64,000 nt of DNA. It comes from Microglena sp. YARC. Lineage: Eukaryota > Chlorophyta > Chlorophyceae > Chlamydomonadales > Chlamydomonadaceae. A model generated the notes under the pieces. That model saw nothing but the letters and a program-made list of their open reading frames with translations. It was not told the DNA's origin and searched no databases. The stretch is from assembly GCA_022414725.1 (NCBI GenBank), contig CM039464.1, positions 53,796,268-53,860,267 on the forward strand, written 5' to 3'. A program made the position numbers and the translations under genes. Below are positions 45,331-57,257 of this stretch, in pieces. Each line of letters begins with the position of its first letter. Position 1 is the first letter of the stretch.

Positions 45331-47458
45331 ATGCATTCACACACGCGATCATCGTTTCCACTACTAACGTGTCCCTATGACATTCTTGATCGTATTGCCC
45401 TATTCTCTTCCAACCCCAAGATTGTATTAGTGTGTACAACTCTGCACAAAAGATTTTCGGGATGGCCCCTTACCGGATTAATCCAACAACCGCAGCGAGT
45501 TGGAGAGATGATGGCGAAAGGGGGGCGCGCCGACCTTCTAGCAGTATGCTTGGTGTCCAATCCTCTTGTACAGGTTAAGGGGGCCCTACAATTGAGGGCG
45601 AACCAAAATGAAAACAAGCTTCTCTATGTGGCTGCCAAGGAAGGTCACGCAGATGTCTGCAAGCTGCTCATGGATCCAGAGGTGGCTGGAATTGAGTTCA
45701 GAGCCCTGGCGAACTCTAGCGACAGCATGGCATTGTGGCTGGCTGCAAAGGAAGGTCACGCAGATGTCTGCAAGCTGCTGATGGATCCAGAGGTGGCTGG
45801 ACTTGAGTATAGGGCCCGGGCGAACTCTAACGACAGCTGGGCCTTGTGGGCGGCTGCCAAGGAAGGTCACGCAGATGTCTGCAAGCTGCTGATGGATCCA
45901 GCGGCGGCTGGACTGGAGTATAGGGCCAGGGCGAACTCTAGCGACAGCTGGGCCTTGCGGGAGGCTGCAAAGGAAGGTCACACAGATGTATGCAAGCTGC
46001 TGATGGATCCAGAGGTGGCTGGACTTGAGTTCAGGGCCAGGGCGAACTCTAACGACAGCAGGGCCTTGTGGGCGGCTGCCAATGAAGGTCACGCAGATGT
46101 CTGCTAGCTGCTGATGGATCCTGCGGTGGCTGGACTTTATTACAGGGCCTTGGCAAACTGTAGCGACAGCTGGGCATTGTGGGCGGCTGCCAAGGCAGGT
46201 CACGAAGATGTCTGCAAGCTGCTGATGGATCCTGAGGTGGCTGGACTTGAGTACAGGGCCCGGGCGAACAATATCAACATCAGGGCCTTGTGGGCGGCTG
46301 CCAAGGAAGGTCACGCAGATGTCTGCAAGCTGCTCGTGGATCCAGCGGTGGCTGGACTTGAGTATAGGGCCCGGGCGAACTCTAGCGACAGCTGAGCCTT
46401 GTGTGAGGCTGCAAATGAAGGTCACGCAGATGTCTGCAAGCTGCTGATGGATCCAGAGGTGGCTGGAATTGAGTACAGGGCCCGGGCGAACAATATCAAC
46501 AGCAGGGCCTTGGGGGCGTCTGCCAAGGCAGGTCACGCAGATGTCTGCAAGCTGCTGATGGATCCGGCAGTGGCTGGACTCAAGTACAGGGCCAGGGCGA
46601 ACAATATCAACAGCAGGGCCTTGGGGGCGTCTGCTAAGGCAGGTCACGCAGATGTCTGCAAGCTGCTCATGGGATCCAGCTGAACTTGAGTTCAGGGCCC
46701 GGGCGAACTCTGTCAACAGCTGGGCCTTGTGGGAGGCTGCCAATGAAGGTCACGCAGATGTCTGCAAACTGCTGATGGATCCTGCGGTGGCTGGACTTGA
46801 GTACAGGGCCCTGGCGAACTCTAGCGACAGCTGGGCATTGTGGGCGGCTGCCAAGGCAGGTCACGAAGATGTCTGCAAGCTGCTGATGGATCCAGAGGTG
46901 GCTGGACTTGAGTACAGGGCCCGGGCGAACAATATCAACATCAGGGCCTTGTGGGCGGCTGCCAAGGAAGGTCACGCAGATGTCTGCAAGCTGCTCATGG
47001 ATCCAGCGGTGGCTGGACTTGAGTATAGGGCCCGGGCAAACTCTAGCGACAGCTGGGCCTTGTGTGAGGCTGCAAATGAAGGTCACGCAGATGTCTGCAA
47101 GCTGCTGATGGATCCAGAGGTGGCTGGAATTGAGTACAGGGCCCGGGCGAACAATATCAACAGCAGGGCCTTGGGGGCGTCTGCCAAGGCAGGTCACGCA
47201 GATGTCTGCAAGCTGCTGATGGATCCGGCAGTGGCTGGACAGGGCCAGGGACAGGTCCAGGGACAGGGCCAGGGCCAGGGACAGGTCACGCAGATGTCTG
47301 CAAGCTGCTCATGGGATCCAGCTGAACTTGAGTTCAGGGCCCGGGCGAACTCTGTCAACAGCTGGGCCTTGTGGGAGGCTGCGAAGGAAGGTCACGCAGA
47401 TGTCTGCAAGCTGCTGTGGATCCTGAGGCGGCAGGCCCCGAGTACAGGGCCATTGTGA
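45331..47458 (+). pseudogene. F-box/ankyrin-repeat protein, copy 1, decayed
   Basis: ATG at 45331. Residues 12-40 resemble an F-box (LTCPYDILDRIALF; IVLVCTTLHKRFSGW). They are followed by ankyrin repeats with a 37-residue (111-nt) period and the core AAKEGHADVCKLLMDPEVAG. The frame is interrupted by TAG at 46105 (lysine codon changed), TGA at 46393 (Trp codon changed) and a short, frame-shifting unit near 46672, after which it continues in another frame to 47458. A GQGQ minisatellite (47240-47285) replaces part of a repeat. F-box/ankyrin proteins usually link targets to SCF ubiquitin ligases and are frequent in large DNA viruses. Confidence 0.7.
46114..47340 (+). repeat. Internal 0.66-kb duplication inside the ankyrin array
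   Basis: Bases from 46114 and from 46775 run in parallel for about 560 bases, including variant repeats (NNINIRALW, NNINSRALGASAK) in the same order. The first copy carries the TGA (46393) that the second lacks. So a block of about six repeats duplicated as a unit, and the nonsense change arose afterwards. Confidence 0.8.
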
Positions 47459-47635
47459 AACTTGACAGCAGCTGGGTCTTGTGTTAGGCAAGACACGTTT
47501 CTTTCTTGCCACCGTAGAGCAAGTATTTATCCACTCTCCTCAATTTTTCTCAAGCGAAAATATAGCTGCGTGTGCCCAATAATTCCAGATGTAGCAGAAA
47601 TATTTGATTATGAGGCAGGAACTCTTTGAAAATGA

Positions 47636-47752
47636 TTATTGATGCGCACGATGTGAGCCAGCACTTTGACTTTTCAGGCTACTTTGAAGATGCAACTTCT
47701 ATGTCTTTACACTCCTTGAATGTTTTTTGTCAATCTCCTGAAGACAATATCA
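47636..47752 (+). repeat. IDAHDV/FSGYF module, copy 2
   Basis: Encodes IDAHDVSQHFDFSGYFEDA and CQSPEDNI, matching 27772-27920. It lies 180 bases downstream of ankyrin copy 1 and is followed by a family M-like end. Confidence 0.55.
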
Positions 47753-47971
47753 AAAAAATATCCGGGAGGCAGGAAAACCCATTCTGTACCGCTTGCAGAT
47801 ACCGCCATGCAAGTGCCGCTTGCATGCCAGACAAGTGCCCCTTGCATGCCAGGCAAGTGCAGCTTGCATGCCAGGCAAGTGCAACCAAGGGTTTATAGGG
47901 TTTATCCCAACTCATTATTTATTTATACCATCCTGTGTGTTTGTATGCATGTACACACATGTTCATCGAAC

Positions 47972-49181
47972 ATGCATTCGCACACGCGATCATCGTTTCC
48001 ATTCCTAACGTTTCCCCATGACATTCTTGATCGTATTGCCCTATTCTCTTCCAACCCCAAGATTGTATTAGTGTGTACAACTCTGCACAACAGATTTTCT
48101 GGATGGCCCCTTACCGGACTGATTCAACCACCACAGCGAGTTGGAGAGATGATGGCGAAAGGGGGGCGCGCCGACCTTCTAGCAGTATGCTTGGTGTCCA
48201 ATCCTCTTGTACAGGTTAAGGGGGGCCCTACAATTGAGGGCGAACCAAAATGAAAACAAGCTTCTCTATGTGGCTGCCAAGGAAGGTCACACAGATGTCT
48301 GCAAGCTGCTGATGGATCCAGAGGTGGCTGGACTTGAGTACAGGGCCGTGCCGAACTCTAGAGACAGCTAGGCATTGTGGGCGGCTGCCACGGCAGGTCA
48401 CGCAGATGTCTGCAAGCTGCTGATGGATCCAGAGGTGGCTGGAATTGAGTTCAGGGCCGTGGTGAACTATAGCGACAGCTGGGCATTGTGTTCGGCTGCA
48501 AAGGAAGGTCACGCAGATGTATGCAAGCTGCTGATGGATCCAGCGGTGGCTGGAATTGAGTTCAGAGCCCTGGCGAACTCTAGCGAAAGCAGGGCCTTGT
48601 GGGTGGCTGCAAAGGCCGGTCACGCAGATGTCTGCAAGCTGCTCGTGGATCCAAAGGTGGCTGGACTTGAGTACAGGGCCCAGGCGAACTCTGTCAACAG
48701 CTGAGCCTTGTGGGCGGCTGCAACGAAAGGTCACGCAGATGTCTGCAAGCTGCTCATGGATCCAGAGGTGACTGGACTTGAGTACAGGGGCTGGGCGAAC
48801 CATATCAACAGCAGGGCTTTGGGGGCGGCTGCCAAGGCAGGTCACTCAGATGTCTGCAAGCTGCTGATGGATCCAGCGGTGGCTGGAATTGAGTTCAGGG
48901 CCAGGGCGAACTCTAGAGACAGCAGGGCCTTGTGGGCGGCTGCCAAGGCAGGTCACGCAGATGTCTGCAAGCTGCTCATGGATCCAGAGGTGGCTGGACT
49001 TGAGTTCAGGGCCCGGGCGAACTCTAGCGACAGCAGGGCTTTGGGGGCGGCTGCCAAGGCAGGTCACGCAGATGTCTGCAAGCTGCTGATGGATCCAGAG
49101 GTGGCTGGACTTGAGTTCAGGCACAATATCACCTTTTTAGGTAAGTTGCCCGGGGATTTTCATAACTTTATTGAACTATGA
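47972..49181 (+). pseudogene. F-box/ankyrin-repeat protein, copy 2, decayed
   Basis: Starts at ATG 47972 with an F-box almost identical to copy 1. An extra G in a G run near 48226 shifts the frame. Ankyrin repeats of the same 37-residue type then follow, with stops at 48369 (Trp codon to TAG) and 48702 (Trp codon to TGA), and run to 49130, after which an unrelated tail ends at 49181. Copies 1 and 2 are tandem duplicates including their 5' flanks. All in-frame stops are single-base changes of Trp or Lys codons, as expected for decay. Confidence 0.7.
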
Positions 49182-49504
49182 ATGAACTGTCAACAGCTGG
49201 GCCTTGCGTGTTTTCTAGAATTTAAAGCTAGAAGGCTTCTAATTTTGGGCGTCACGCAGGGATGCCTGCTTGCTTTTGTATGGATCCAGAGGCGGCTGGC
49301 CCGAGTACGGGCCACTGTTTGAATCTTGAAACAAGCAGGTTTCTTGTGTTAGGCAAGACACCGTTTGCTTCTTGCCACCGTAGAGCAAGTATTTATCCAC
49401 TCTCCTCAAACTTTTCAGAAATGTGTTCAGTTTGCTCAACAGAAAATATGTATTCCAGATGTAGCAGAAAATTTTGATTATGAGGCCAGGAACGCTTTGA
49501 AAAT
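49182..49504 (+). other. Ankyrin gene 3' remnant
   Basis: Degraded ends of the ankyrin gene: GGATCCAGAGGCGGCTGGCC at 49281 and GTTAGGCAAGACACC near 49350 match 47420-47510 of copy 1. No open frame survives. Confidence 0.5.
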
Positions 49505-49645
49505 GATTATTGATCGCACGATTGAGCCAGCACTTTACTTTTCAGGCTACTTTGAAGATTGTAACTTCTGTGTCTTTACAGTCCTTGAATGTTTGATGTG
49601 CCAATCTCCTGAAACAAATCGGTTGTATTGACAAGATCGGTTACA
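49505..49645 (+). repeat. IDAHDV/FSGYF module, copy 3 (degraded)
   Basis: ATTGATCGCACGATTGAGCC and TTTTCAGGCTACTTTGAAGA match the other copies, and GACAAGATCGGTTACAAA closes it as in copy 1. Indels break the encoded peptide. Confidence 0.5.
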
Positions 49646-49719
49646 AAACTTGATGAAACTTGAATTCTTAATGTAAGAAAGAAAGACAATTTGCCACCAG
49701 TACATTTGTTTTCTTGCCT

Positions 49720-49880
49720 CCCAGAGGGATTTTGACTGGTTTCGGAAGCCTGTCTGGTCGGAATTGCAATTCCGCGGAGAGCTAAATCTCTGGTTGGCGA
49801 GTGAGTCGTTCGTACGGCTCTAACTTCTTGCTTTGAAAATTCAAAAAAATCGCCGGGAGGGCAGGAACACCCATTCTATA
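49720..49880 (+). mobile_element. Family M-related element, diverged
   Basis: GATTTTGACTGGTTTCGGAA at the left and AAAAATCGCCGGGAGGGCAG plus GAACACCCATT at the right match the two ends of family M. The interior is different. It precedes a third copy of the ankyrin 5' flank, which is cut by the assembly gap. Confidence 0.5.
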
Positions 49881-50070
49881 CCGCTTGCAGATGACCGCCA
49901 GCAAGTGCGCTTGCAAGACAGGCAAGTTCCGCTTGCGTCTTGACGCTTGTCATGCCAGGCAAGTGCCAACCAGGTATAGGTTTATAGGGTTTATAGAGTT
50001 AAACCAACTCATTATTTATTTATACCATCCTGTGCATAAAATTGTCAACGCTTCTAGTATCTCTCGCTGG

Positions 50071-51070
50071 NNNNNNNNNNNNNNNNNNNNNNNNNNNNNN
50101 NNNNNNNNNNNNNNNNNNNNNNNNNNNNNNNNNNNNNNNNNNNNNNNNNNNNNNNNNNNNNNNNNNNNNNNNNNNNNNNNNNNNNNNNNNNNNNNNNNNN
50201 NNNNNNNNNNNNNNNNNNNNNNNNNNNNNNNNNNNNNNNNNNNNNNNNNNNNNNNNNNNNNNNNNNNNNNNNNNNNNNNNNNNNNNNNNNNNNNNNNNNN
50301 NNNNNNNNNNNNNNNNNNNNNNNNNNNNNNNNNNNNNNNNNNNNNNNNNNNNNNNNNNNNNNNNNNNNNNNNNNNNNNNNNNNNNNNNNNNNNNNNNNNN
50401 NNNNNNNNNNNNNNNNNNNNNNNNNNNNNNNNNNNNNNNNNNNNNNNNNNNNNNNNNNNNNNNNNNNNNNNNNNNNNNNNNNNNNNNNNNNNNNNNNNNN
50501 NNNNNNNNNNNNNNNNNNNNNNNNNNNNNNNNNNNNNNNNNNNNNNNNNNNNNNNNNNNNNNNNNNNNNNNNNNNNNNNNNNNNNNNNNNNNNNNNNNNN
50601 NNNNNNNNNNNNNNNNNNNNNNNNNNNNNNNNNNNNNNNNNNNNNNNNNNNNNNNNNNNNNNNNNNNNNNNNNNNNNNNNNNNNNNNNNNNNNNNNNNNN
50701 NNNNNNNNNNNNNNNNNNNNNNNNNNNNNNNNNNNNNNNNNNNNNNNNNNNNNNNNNNNNNNNNNNNNNNNNNNNNNNNNNNNNNNNNNNNNNNNNNNNN
50801 NNNNNNNNNNNNNNNNNNNNNNNNNNNNNNNNNNNNNNNNNNNNNNNNNNNNNNNNNNNNNNNNNNNNNNNNNNNNNNNNNNNNNNNNNNNNNNNNNNNN
50901 NNNNNNNNNNNNNNNNNNNNNNNNNNNNNNNNNNNNNNNNNNNNNNNNNNNNNNNNNNNNNNNNNNNNNNNNNNNNNNNNNNNNNNNNNNNNNNNNNNNN
51001 NNNNNNNNNNNNNNNNNNNNNNNNNNNNNNNNNNNNNNNNNNNNNNNNNNNNNNNNNNNNNNNNNNNNNN
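50071..51070. other. Assembly gap (1,000 N)
   Basis: Exactly 1,000 unknown bases, so probably a placeholder of arbitrary size. It begins inside what looks like the 5' flank of a third ankyrin gene. Confidence 0.99.
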
Positions 51071-51600
51071 ACTATTACATTTCTTGGTTGGAATGCCGAA
51101 TGGGATTGCGAAGAGTGTGTCAATGACCTATCACATACTCGAGTCCGAGCACCTGCTGAAAGTTTGCTGAGGAATCACGAAGGTTTCCAGCAACGTTGTA
51201 CAAATAAGCGAGATCTTCGCACAGGAACCGATGCATACGAGAAGAGCAAAGAAATTACCGCGTCGTCGCCATGGAAGGAACATAAAAGAAAGCACAACCA
51301 CACAGAATTGAGTGCATACAGGCATTTAAGGCATCATGAAAAATGCCTAAACGACAGCGACTGTTCGTCGCGAATACGAGTTTGCGATAATTACCCCTAA
51401 ACGAGCGCGCGCTATGTCTGTGGCAAGTGGAGAAAACGTGTGTGTCATTGGTACCATCCCATGCTCTTGTTGGTGCCATTAGAAAGACGAACAAGGTTTC
51501 TCATTACAGTTGAATTACTTTAGCCATAGCACAATTACGCTTCTATCATGCTCAATGATATTTATGCGGTTGCCACCGGGTGTTTGATACAGTTCCTGCC
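51071..51600. other. No supported gene
   Basis: Short open frames on both strands but no recognisable motif, splice pattern or repeat. Confidence 0.3.
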
Positions 51601-52160
51601 TTTCCTGTAACCCTACGAACGTCGTTTCACATTGAACTCCGTTTGTCTTCGATAGTGTTCTTGTTCCTCCTTGAACAGTCTCGCACACCCATGACGAAAA
51701 CATCAGAGACGCTATGTATCCGCAACCACCGCCCTGTTCAACCAGGCACTCGTGCCTTTGGGCTCACCGGACAGTTCGGGTCGGTGACGGAGCTCGAGAA
51801 CTCGGTCACAGTCTCGATGTACTCTGTCTGACGACGGCACCGCTGCTTACGTGACAGCGGTCGCAATGGCGTCTTGCCCTTTTTGGTGCTTGAACCACAG
51901 ACAAGACGATTGGCGTGGTCACGCACGTCCACACGATCCCTGCGCCACCACACCTTGACGCGGCCAAGCTCGGTACAGCGAACGGACATCTTCTGCATCC
52001 CACGGAGTTTCGGGAGATCCGCATGTAGTCTTGCGCGGGCTGCGTGTCGCTGCATGTGCGACTTCCCCTCGTACGTCGAGAAAGGTTCATGAGTGTTGGG
52101 CAGATCATTTCCTCCTTGACAGAACACCGGTGCTGTACTTGTCATGTCAACCCACTTCAA
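51600..52160 (-). pseudogene. Possible Fanzor-like relic (third type)
   Basis: The minus strand contains a basic stretch ending CGSSTKKGKTPLRPLSRK, then ETVTEFSSSVTDPNC. A frame-broken continuation holds a RIHSVSDVFVMGVRDC segment. The order of a small-residue strand, a VTE(F/Y)xSS motif and a later cysteine is what TnpB/Fanzor proteins show around RuvC-II and the zinc ribbon. No RuvC-I or RuvC-III motif was found, and stops interrupt it. Weak assignment. Confidence 0.25.
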
Positions 52161-52631
52161 TAGTCATTCTGATCGCAAAAAATATCACAACATCTTGGCG
52201 AGCTTACACAGGGCACCTTGCTCTGCACACCTTTACCGCAGGTACTCGCCACATACACGATGTTTCGATCTCTATATCATGCTCCTGGATCGCCTTCGAA
52301 TACCGCATGTCGCAGCAGATCGGGAGTACTTCGTTCGCAAGTCAAGAAACATGTGTCACCATTGGTTGTCGTTGTCGACCTGACAAAGGATTCTGTTTCG
52401 AAGGAACTGCATGTATCGACGAAGTCAGGGTTCTCAGTAATGAAGTAGCCTCACAATGTCGGGTGTGTTGCCGTGCAGTATTGACGTGCCTCGGAACTTG
52501 AGCGTACTGCGGGATTGTCGCCGCTTCCGAAGACGTACGGCAAATCTTTCAGGCAGTTCCTGATGCTGAGATAGGGCGGAAATGGAATAGCAAGGCGATT
52601 TTGACAACATACAGCGGTGTCGGTGCAGCCT

Positions 52632-53288
52632 TACAGTAGGTTCTCAAACTAAAGTGGAACACACCTTACTAATACTCCAGACTGCAGATCGTTGCTTTTT
52701 GAGCAACGTCTGGGGTGGAGTGAAAGGTAACCTCCATCTGTCATCATCTCCTGCGACATCTATCACAATCCGTCACATCTGTCACCATCTGTCACAACCG
52801 AGTCGGCCTCCCGTCGCCACCCACTCCGGTTCCTCGCGGGAATACCTTTAATGGGGCTTCCCTCTGGTCGCCCCCGGCCGTCCTCGCTGTGCGGAGGTGA
52901 AAAGGAGGCTCCGGCCGCTTGCTTGAATAAATCTGCAACTGAATACCTGAAGCAGTTCGAACAGAAAATCCCCTGTTCGTAGAGAAGGACACAGCCCCCG
53001 GGGGTTGTACCCTATTGATTACCCAATATGGAGAATTCATTGTCTTTATTACTAATTTCCCCCGGACGATGACTATACGGGTGCTTAATTCACAGGTAGC
53101 ATTCAGCCAGGGCATCATACTCTGGGTCAGTACGATTGTCATTGAGCTCTTGACCGTTGTATATATTAGCAAACTATCCTCAGACATCCACAAATATTGT
53201 AGTGGAAAACGGACCTGTACTCTTGGCTTGCAGGGGATATCATTCAACTTACTTGAGTATTCCCAACAATTATTTGAGAACAACTGTA
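52632..53288 (+). mobile_element. Family E non-autonomous element with both ends
   Basis: TA (52632-52633) is followed by CAGTAGGTTCTCAAACTAAA. The other end, AATTATTTGAGAACAACTG, is followed by TA (53287-53288). About 655 bases in between have no transposase. The region 52880-53050 is similar to 56290-56385, which suggests related copies. It is the only family E copy here with both termini. Confidence 0.6.
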
Positions 53289-55734
53289 TGCATTACTAAA
53301 AAATCAAAATAATTGAAAACCATTTCCATCTGACAAACAAAGTAATAAAAACAACCAACCCAGACTCTATCCACAACGTTAAAATAACTAATTAATGTCA
53401 ACCCAGTCGGTGAGAAAAGTATGGTTGCAACTTGCTAATGCCTGAGTACAAATCACATGATCCGTATGCTCCGCATTGGTTTCGCTTTGCACAGATTCAC
53501 TTTTCCGCTGTGATGTTTCACATCTCGGAGAGCTTTCTTTTCCAGCGTTCTCTAAGTTCGTGACCACAGATCATATCGACATGGACATGTCTGAATGCCT
53601 GTTGACATCCATGATTGTACTGTGGACAAAGAAAAACAAACAAGTTGTTTGCTCTGAAAGCCTTGTTTATGTCCGAAGACGATCACAACCACACTACCGC
53701 ACAATGGAGACGGATGTACTATACACCCGACCTGGCATTCGAGCACAGGCAAGCATCGACTTCATTGGACGAAACTACAGCGCTGGAATACCGCTACTTT
53801 TGATACAGAAAGATCCAGGAAGGTCTTCTTCGAGAAGATTTTGCATGTCTTGTTGCGCGTCAGCTAAGGCAGTTCGAGTGATCGCAGAGCAATACCCGAA
53901 CACCTCCAGAGTCGAGAAGAATGGAGATGGGACATGTCATCACAGTGCTCGATGCCTTCATCGTGCGAAACCACGCTCAACTAGACGTGCACTTAAAAAC
54001 CCCGTCAGACTAGACAGGGGCCACTTAAAAAACCACGTCAACATAGAACCCCGAATTCTTCTGTATTTTTTCCATGAATACGGGCTCTGCTTGTTCATGA
54101 CCACCATTTGGTGATCGACAGCGTTCGCCGTTTAGTTATTTTCTGTCGAAGAAACGAGGCAACTGATGTTGCAACCTCCCAAGAATCTTTTACAAACAAC
54201 CGTACAATTGTGTCGTAAGACTTAAAGTTACGTAGTGAGTGTGAACTGTGGGCCCCCCTCGGTCGCCACCACTCGGTTCCTCTTCGCGACAGCTGTAAAT
54301 TCAACGGTAGCATTTCAGCAGGCCATCAATGCTCTTGGCTCAACATGCATGGAGCAAATATTTGTGTCTCAATATTTTTTGGATCTAGAACCCGGAGTTC
54401 AAAACCAATACCAGGAGAGGGTGCGTCGCTTGGATGATGCGCCGTTAAGACAAACACAAGATTTTGATGGCGAGTCATGGCCTGCCTGCAGATGAACGAT
54501 CCTAATCCCCTTTCTTAAGATCTGTTGTAATAGCGCGCAGAATGCGATCCACCTGATCGGATATGACTGTTGTGCACTCCTCCACCGTCTTGCACATCCA
54601 AGCGAAACACTCACCAGTTCGCATCTGATAAGGCTGGTACCCGTGCAAGCTGTGCTGCGGGCAATGGATAAGCAGACTGAGCAATGTTGACTGCTCCCGC
54701 TTCACGTTGCATCGCCTCGGTCTCCTTTCCTCACCACTGCAAAGGCAGCTATCAAACTGCGTGGTGTCAGTAAGAACACGCGTAGCGCACAAACTGAAGT
54801 TGGCATCGCGCATTTTCATATCCCGTGGAGCCGAAGTTAGCGAATGCTTGGTGTATCGCTGGTGTTCGAGGCGAGATACAATGCCATGTGTGCAGAACCA
54901 TGGCCGCCACCCCCCGATCCATCACAACAACAGTCGGTGCGTAGGCGTAAGGTCTCGAAAGCCAGAGCCTGTGGTTGTGCTACGACGGTTGGTTGTCTGG
55001 GGCCAACGACCAATGGCCAGCGCATCCTGGTTCTCAGCAATCTGCCAATAACGAAGCCATCTTGCGTGTGAGCAACGGAGCAAAATGCACCCTGTGCAGT
55101 GAGGTGACTTGCAGATCTCCATTGGACGCGCGGTACAGGCCCAGCTCTGAATGTGTATTGTCAAACTGCGCCATACGTTGGGAAGGATTGCTTCATGCAT
55201 AACATGCTCACACTGTCTGGTATCTTTATCGGATTAGATGAGACGACAATGAGGGGTTTATATTTGTTCCAGGCGTTCAGTGAACTCAGTGAAGCTCAGT
55301 GGAGTGTGACTGAGGACTCGTACGTTGCTTCTTCTACTTTTCGAGAGTGTACGGCCACACCGGAGTTGTAACCTAATGGTGTAGCAATTCATGCGGGCAG
55401 GAGAAAATGATTTTTTTTCGTGTTCAATTGTACGCAGGGGGAATGGACAAGGTAGCAGTTGTGGCAAGAGCATGAGTCCTACTTTAGTCACAACCGGTAG
55501 GCTAGACGAGGGACCGTTCTTGGCAGGTTCTTCATTGTTAGGTTACTTGCATCCAACTGACCAGAGCTCACCTCGAATTGGACTCGGGCAGTCACATTCG
55601 AATATACATGTGAAAATGCTTAGTCAAACAAAATTGTCGTGTGTTACCTCGTGCAAACAACAGGATTCCTTGTTACGGCTCTCAGTTCCTGAGCGGATGG
55701 TAGTCGCTCACACTCAATGATGTTAGTGTTGTTG
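53289..55734. other. Non-coding region with repeat debris
   Basis: The longest open frame (53476-54114, plus) has no recognisable domain and begins without support. Bases 54235-54310 resemble 52795-52845. A sequence like the family A 3' end (GGCCACACCGGAGTTGTAAC, TAATGGTGTAGCAA) is at 55350-55388. Otherwise nothing supported. Confidence 0.35.
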
Positions 55735-55870
55735 TCTACAGGAATTCTCACAATAAGAGTGGGAAACACACCTATTAATCATCCAGACTGAGGTCGTTGC
55801 TTGTTGGCACGTTGGAGCGGGAGGCAGGATACACTCTCATCACGGCGGCACCTGTGTATTGACAGTGCGC
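55735..55870 (+). mobile_element. Family E end (degraded)
   Basis: TACAGGAATTCTCACAATAA then GTGGGAAACACACC and ATCATCCAGACTGAGGTCGT align to the ends at 52632 and 57572. Confidence 0.5.
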
Positions 55871-56414
55871 CTATGGACCCCTCCCATCAAAAATAACGAA
55901 AACGTAACAAATTCAGGGAAACCTACCATCTTCACATCCCGGTTTGTTTCATCCTCAACCAACCAACCTAAGAAACTGCGTGTCAATGCGATGAGAACCA
56001 CGGTACCGCAATTAAATCAAGTGGACGGGAGCCACCTTCACCTATTCTCCCACAAGCGGAGCGACCCGGGGGCGATTCGGAGGTGGACCCAAAAGATTCC
56101 GCGAGAACGAGTGCGGCAGGTGTCGAACGGAGGGGAGCCCACAGTGTCACAATTAACCAGCAGACACGACACACACAACCGGAGGAAGGGAATGTCGAGC
56201 GAAATCGTGATCGTAGCGCGCGAAACAAGCAACGCACGAACTCCATTTGGGCATCGTTCAGTCCTGAAGGCACCGGCGAGACAGCATCATTCCTGAACGG
56301 CAGTTCGAACAGAAAATCTCTGTTGTAAAGAGACAGCAGCCCGGGAGTTGCCCCTATGATTACCTATGGAGAGATGTCGTTGTCTTCCTTTACACTCGAC
56401 GGCAATACAAAATG

Positions 56415-56700
56415 AAAACAGTTTTACAAATCCGGCTTCCATACCCAACAAAAGCGAGCTTGCAACTGCGCTATGAAAGAGAGTGCCCGAGAAACAATTG
56501 CCGATACGTACGTCGGATGGTTTCGAGGCTGAGGAGGCCACAAGCAGCAGCTGCCTCGGTATAACCTCCAGCCCGGCGGCAAGAGTTCTAGTCGATGCAT
56601 CCATTTCAGTTTGAGGGGTGGCGAGCATCGCCCTAAGCTCCGATACGTCTTTGTGTCCATCCGTGTATAACAACTGTTCAAGAATATATATTACGTGGCA
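56415..56700 (+). repeat. 280-base duplicated segment, copy 1
   Basis: Similar to 57258-57532 throughout, sharing for example CAGCAGCTGCCTCG and AGTTTGAGGGGTG, with many small indels. It contains the antisense of a short open frame but no known gene. Confidence 0.6.
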
Positions 56701-56764
56701 AACGAGAAAGATTTCTTTCAACCAACACAACTACACAAAATTTTAACTCATTTCAATCAGTACG

Positions 56765-57015
56765 GAATTACCCTAAAAATGAAACCGCCTCGTGTACGCG
56801 ACACTCTACGGTGATAACCTAATGTGGAACCTAATGTGCTAACCTATGGTGTAGCAACCCACGGGTAGTGAACCCAATACGATTTTGAATTCAACAGAAT
56901 GCAGGATGTCTAACGGAGAATAATCGTGGTTTCTTTTTTAGATCACGGCTCTCACCATACGTGCAGAGGGAACTCCGTATACGTGTCTTTGTCGCGGTAC
57001 TTTCCGAGACGTTCC
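56765..57015 (-). mobile_element. Solo family A-type end with the 17.7-kb flank
   Basis: GGAATTACCCTAAAAATGAA then ACCGCCTCGTGTA and a triplicated AACCTAATG(G)TG segment match the family A 3' end inverted. The following 150 bases (GAATGCAGGATGTC, CTTTTTTAGATCACGGCTCT) match 17760-17880. So the two loci are copies of the same composite remnant. Confidence 0.6.
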
Positions 57016-57204
57016 ATTGGAAGGACAGCCGCACTTGCGGATCGGCTCTTCCCCAAAGTACCGTGCGCCCAAGAACACGGGGTCTTTTTTGAGTGCAATG
57101 CGTATGTAAGGAGGTTTCTTGCTGGACGGCGTCATTTTATAGGACATTCACTCAACAATACTATGATTGTCACCACACTATACCTGTTTTTTTATGTTTG
57201 CATT

Positions 57205-57242
57205 ACTTACTGTTCCACCGCGACTGTAGGCATATACGGGTA
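57205..57242 (+). mobile_element. Degraded family A terminal repeat
   Basis: ATGTTTGCATTACTTACTGT then TCCACCGCGACTGTAGG is a corrupted version of the inverted end TTTCATTTTACTGTTCCG..GACTGTAG. Confidence 0.5.
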
Positions 57243-57257
57243 GCTTAAATTCAACGG

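Noticed and set aside
21678..46395. Alternative genetic code with reassigned stop codons
   Set aside because: In-frame stops are TAA, TAG and TGA at unrelated residues (Trp, Lys and others), and intact long genes end normally. Point decay or sequencing error explains them.
45586..46743. Long minus-strand open frame of 385 codons across the ankyrin array
   Set aside because: It is the antisense of a 111-nt repeat, so its openness is inherited from the repeat. The encoded peptide has no independent logic.
45640..49130. CRISPR-like or spacer array
   Set aside because: Regular 111-nt repeats translate into ankyrin motifs with variation at silent and surface positions. There are no unique spacers.
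50071..51070. Open frames spanning the gap
   Set aside because: They consist of unknown bases and cannot be assessed.
53476..54114. 212-codon open frame as a gene
   Set aside because: No recognisable domain, no supported start, and it lies in repeat-derived, indel-prone sequence.
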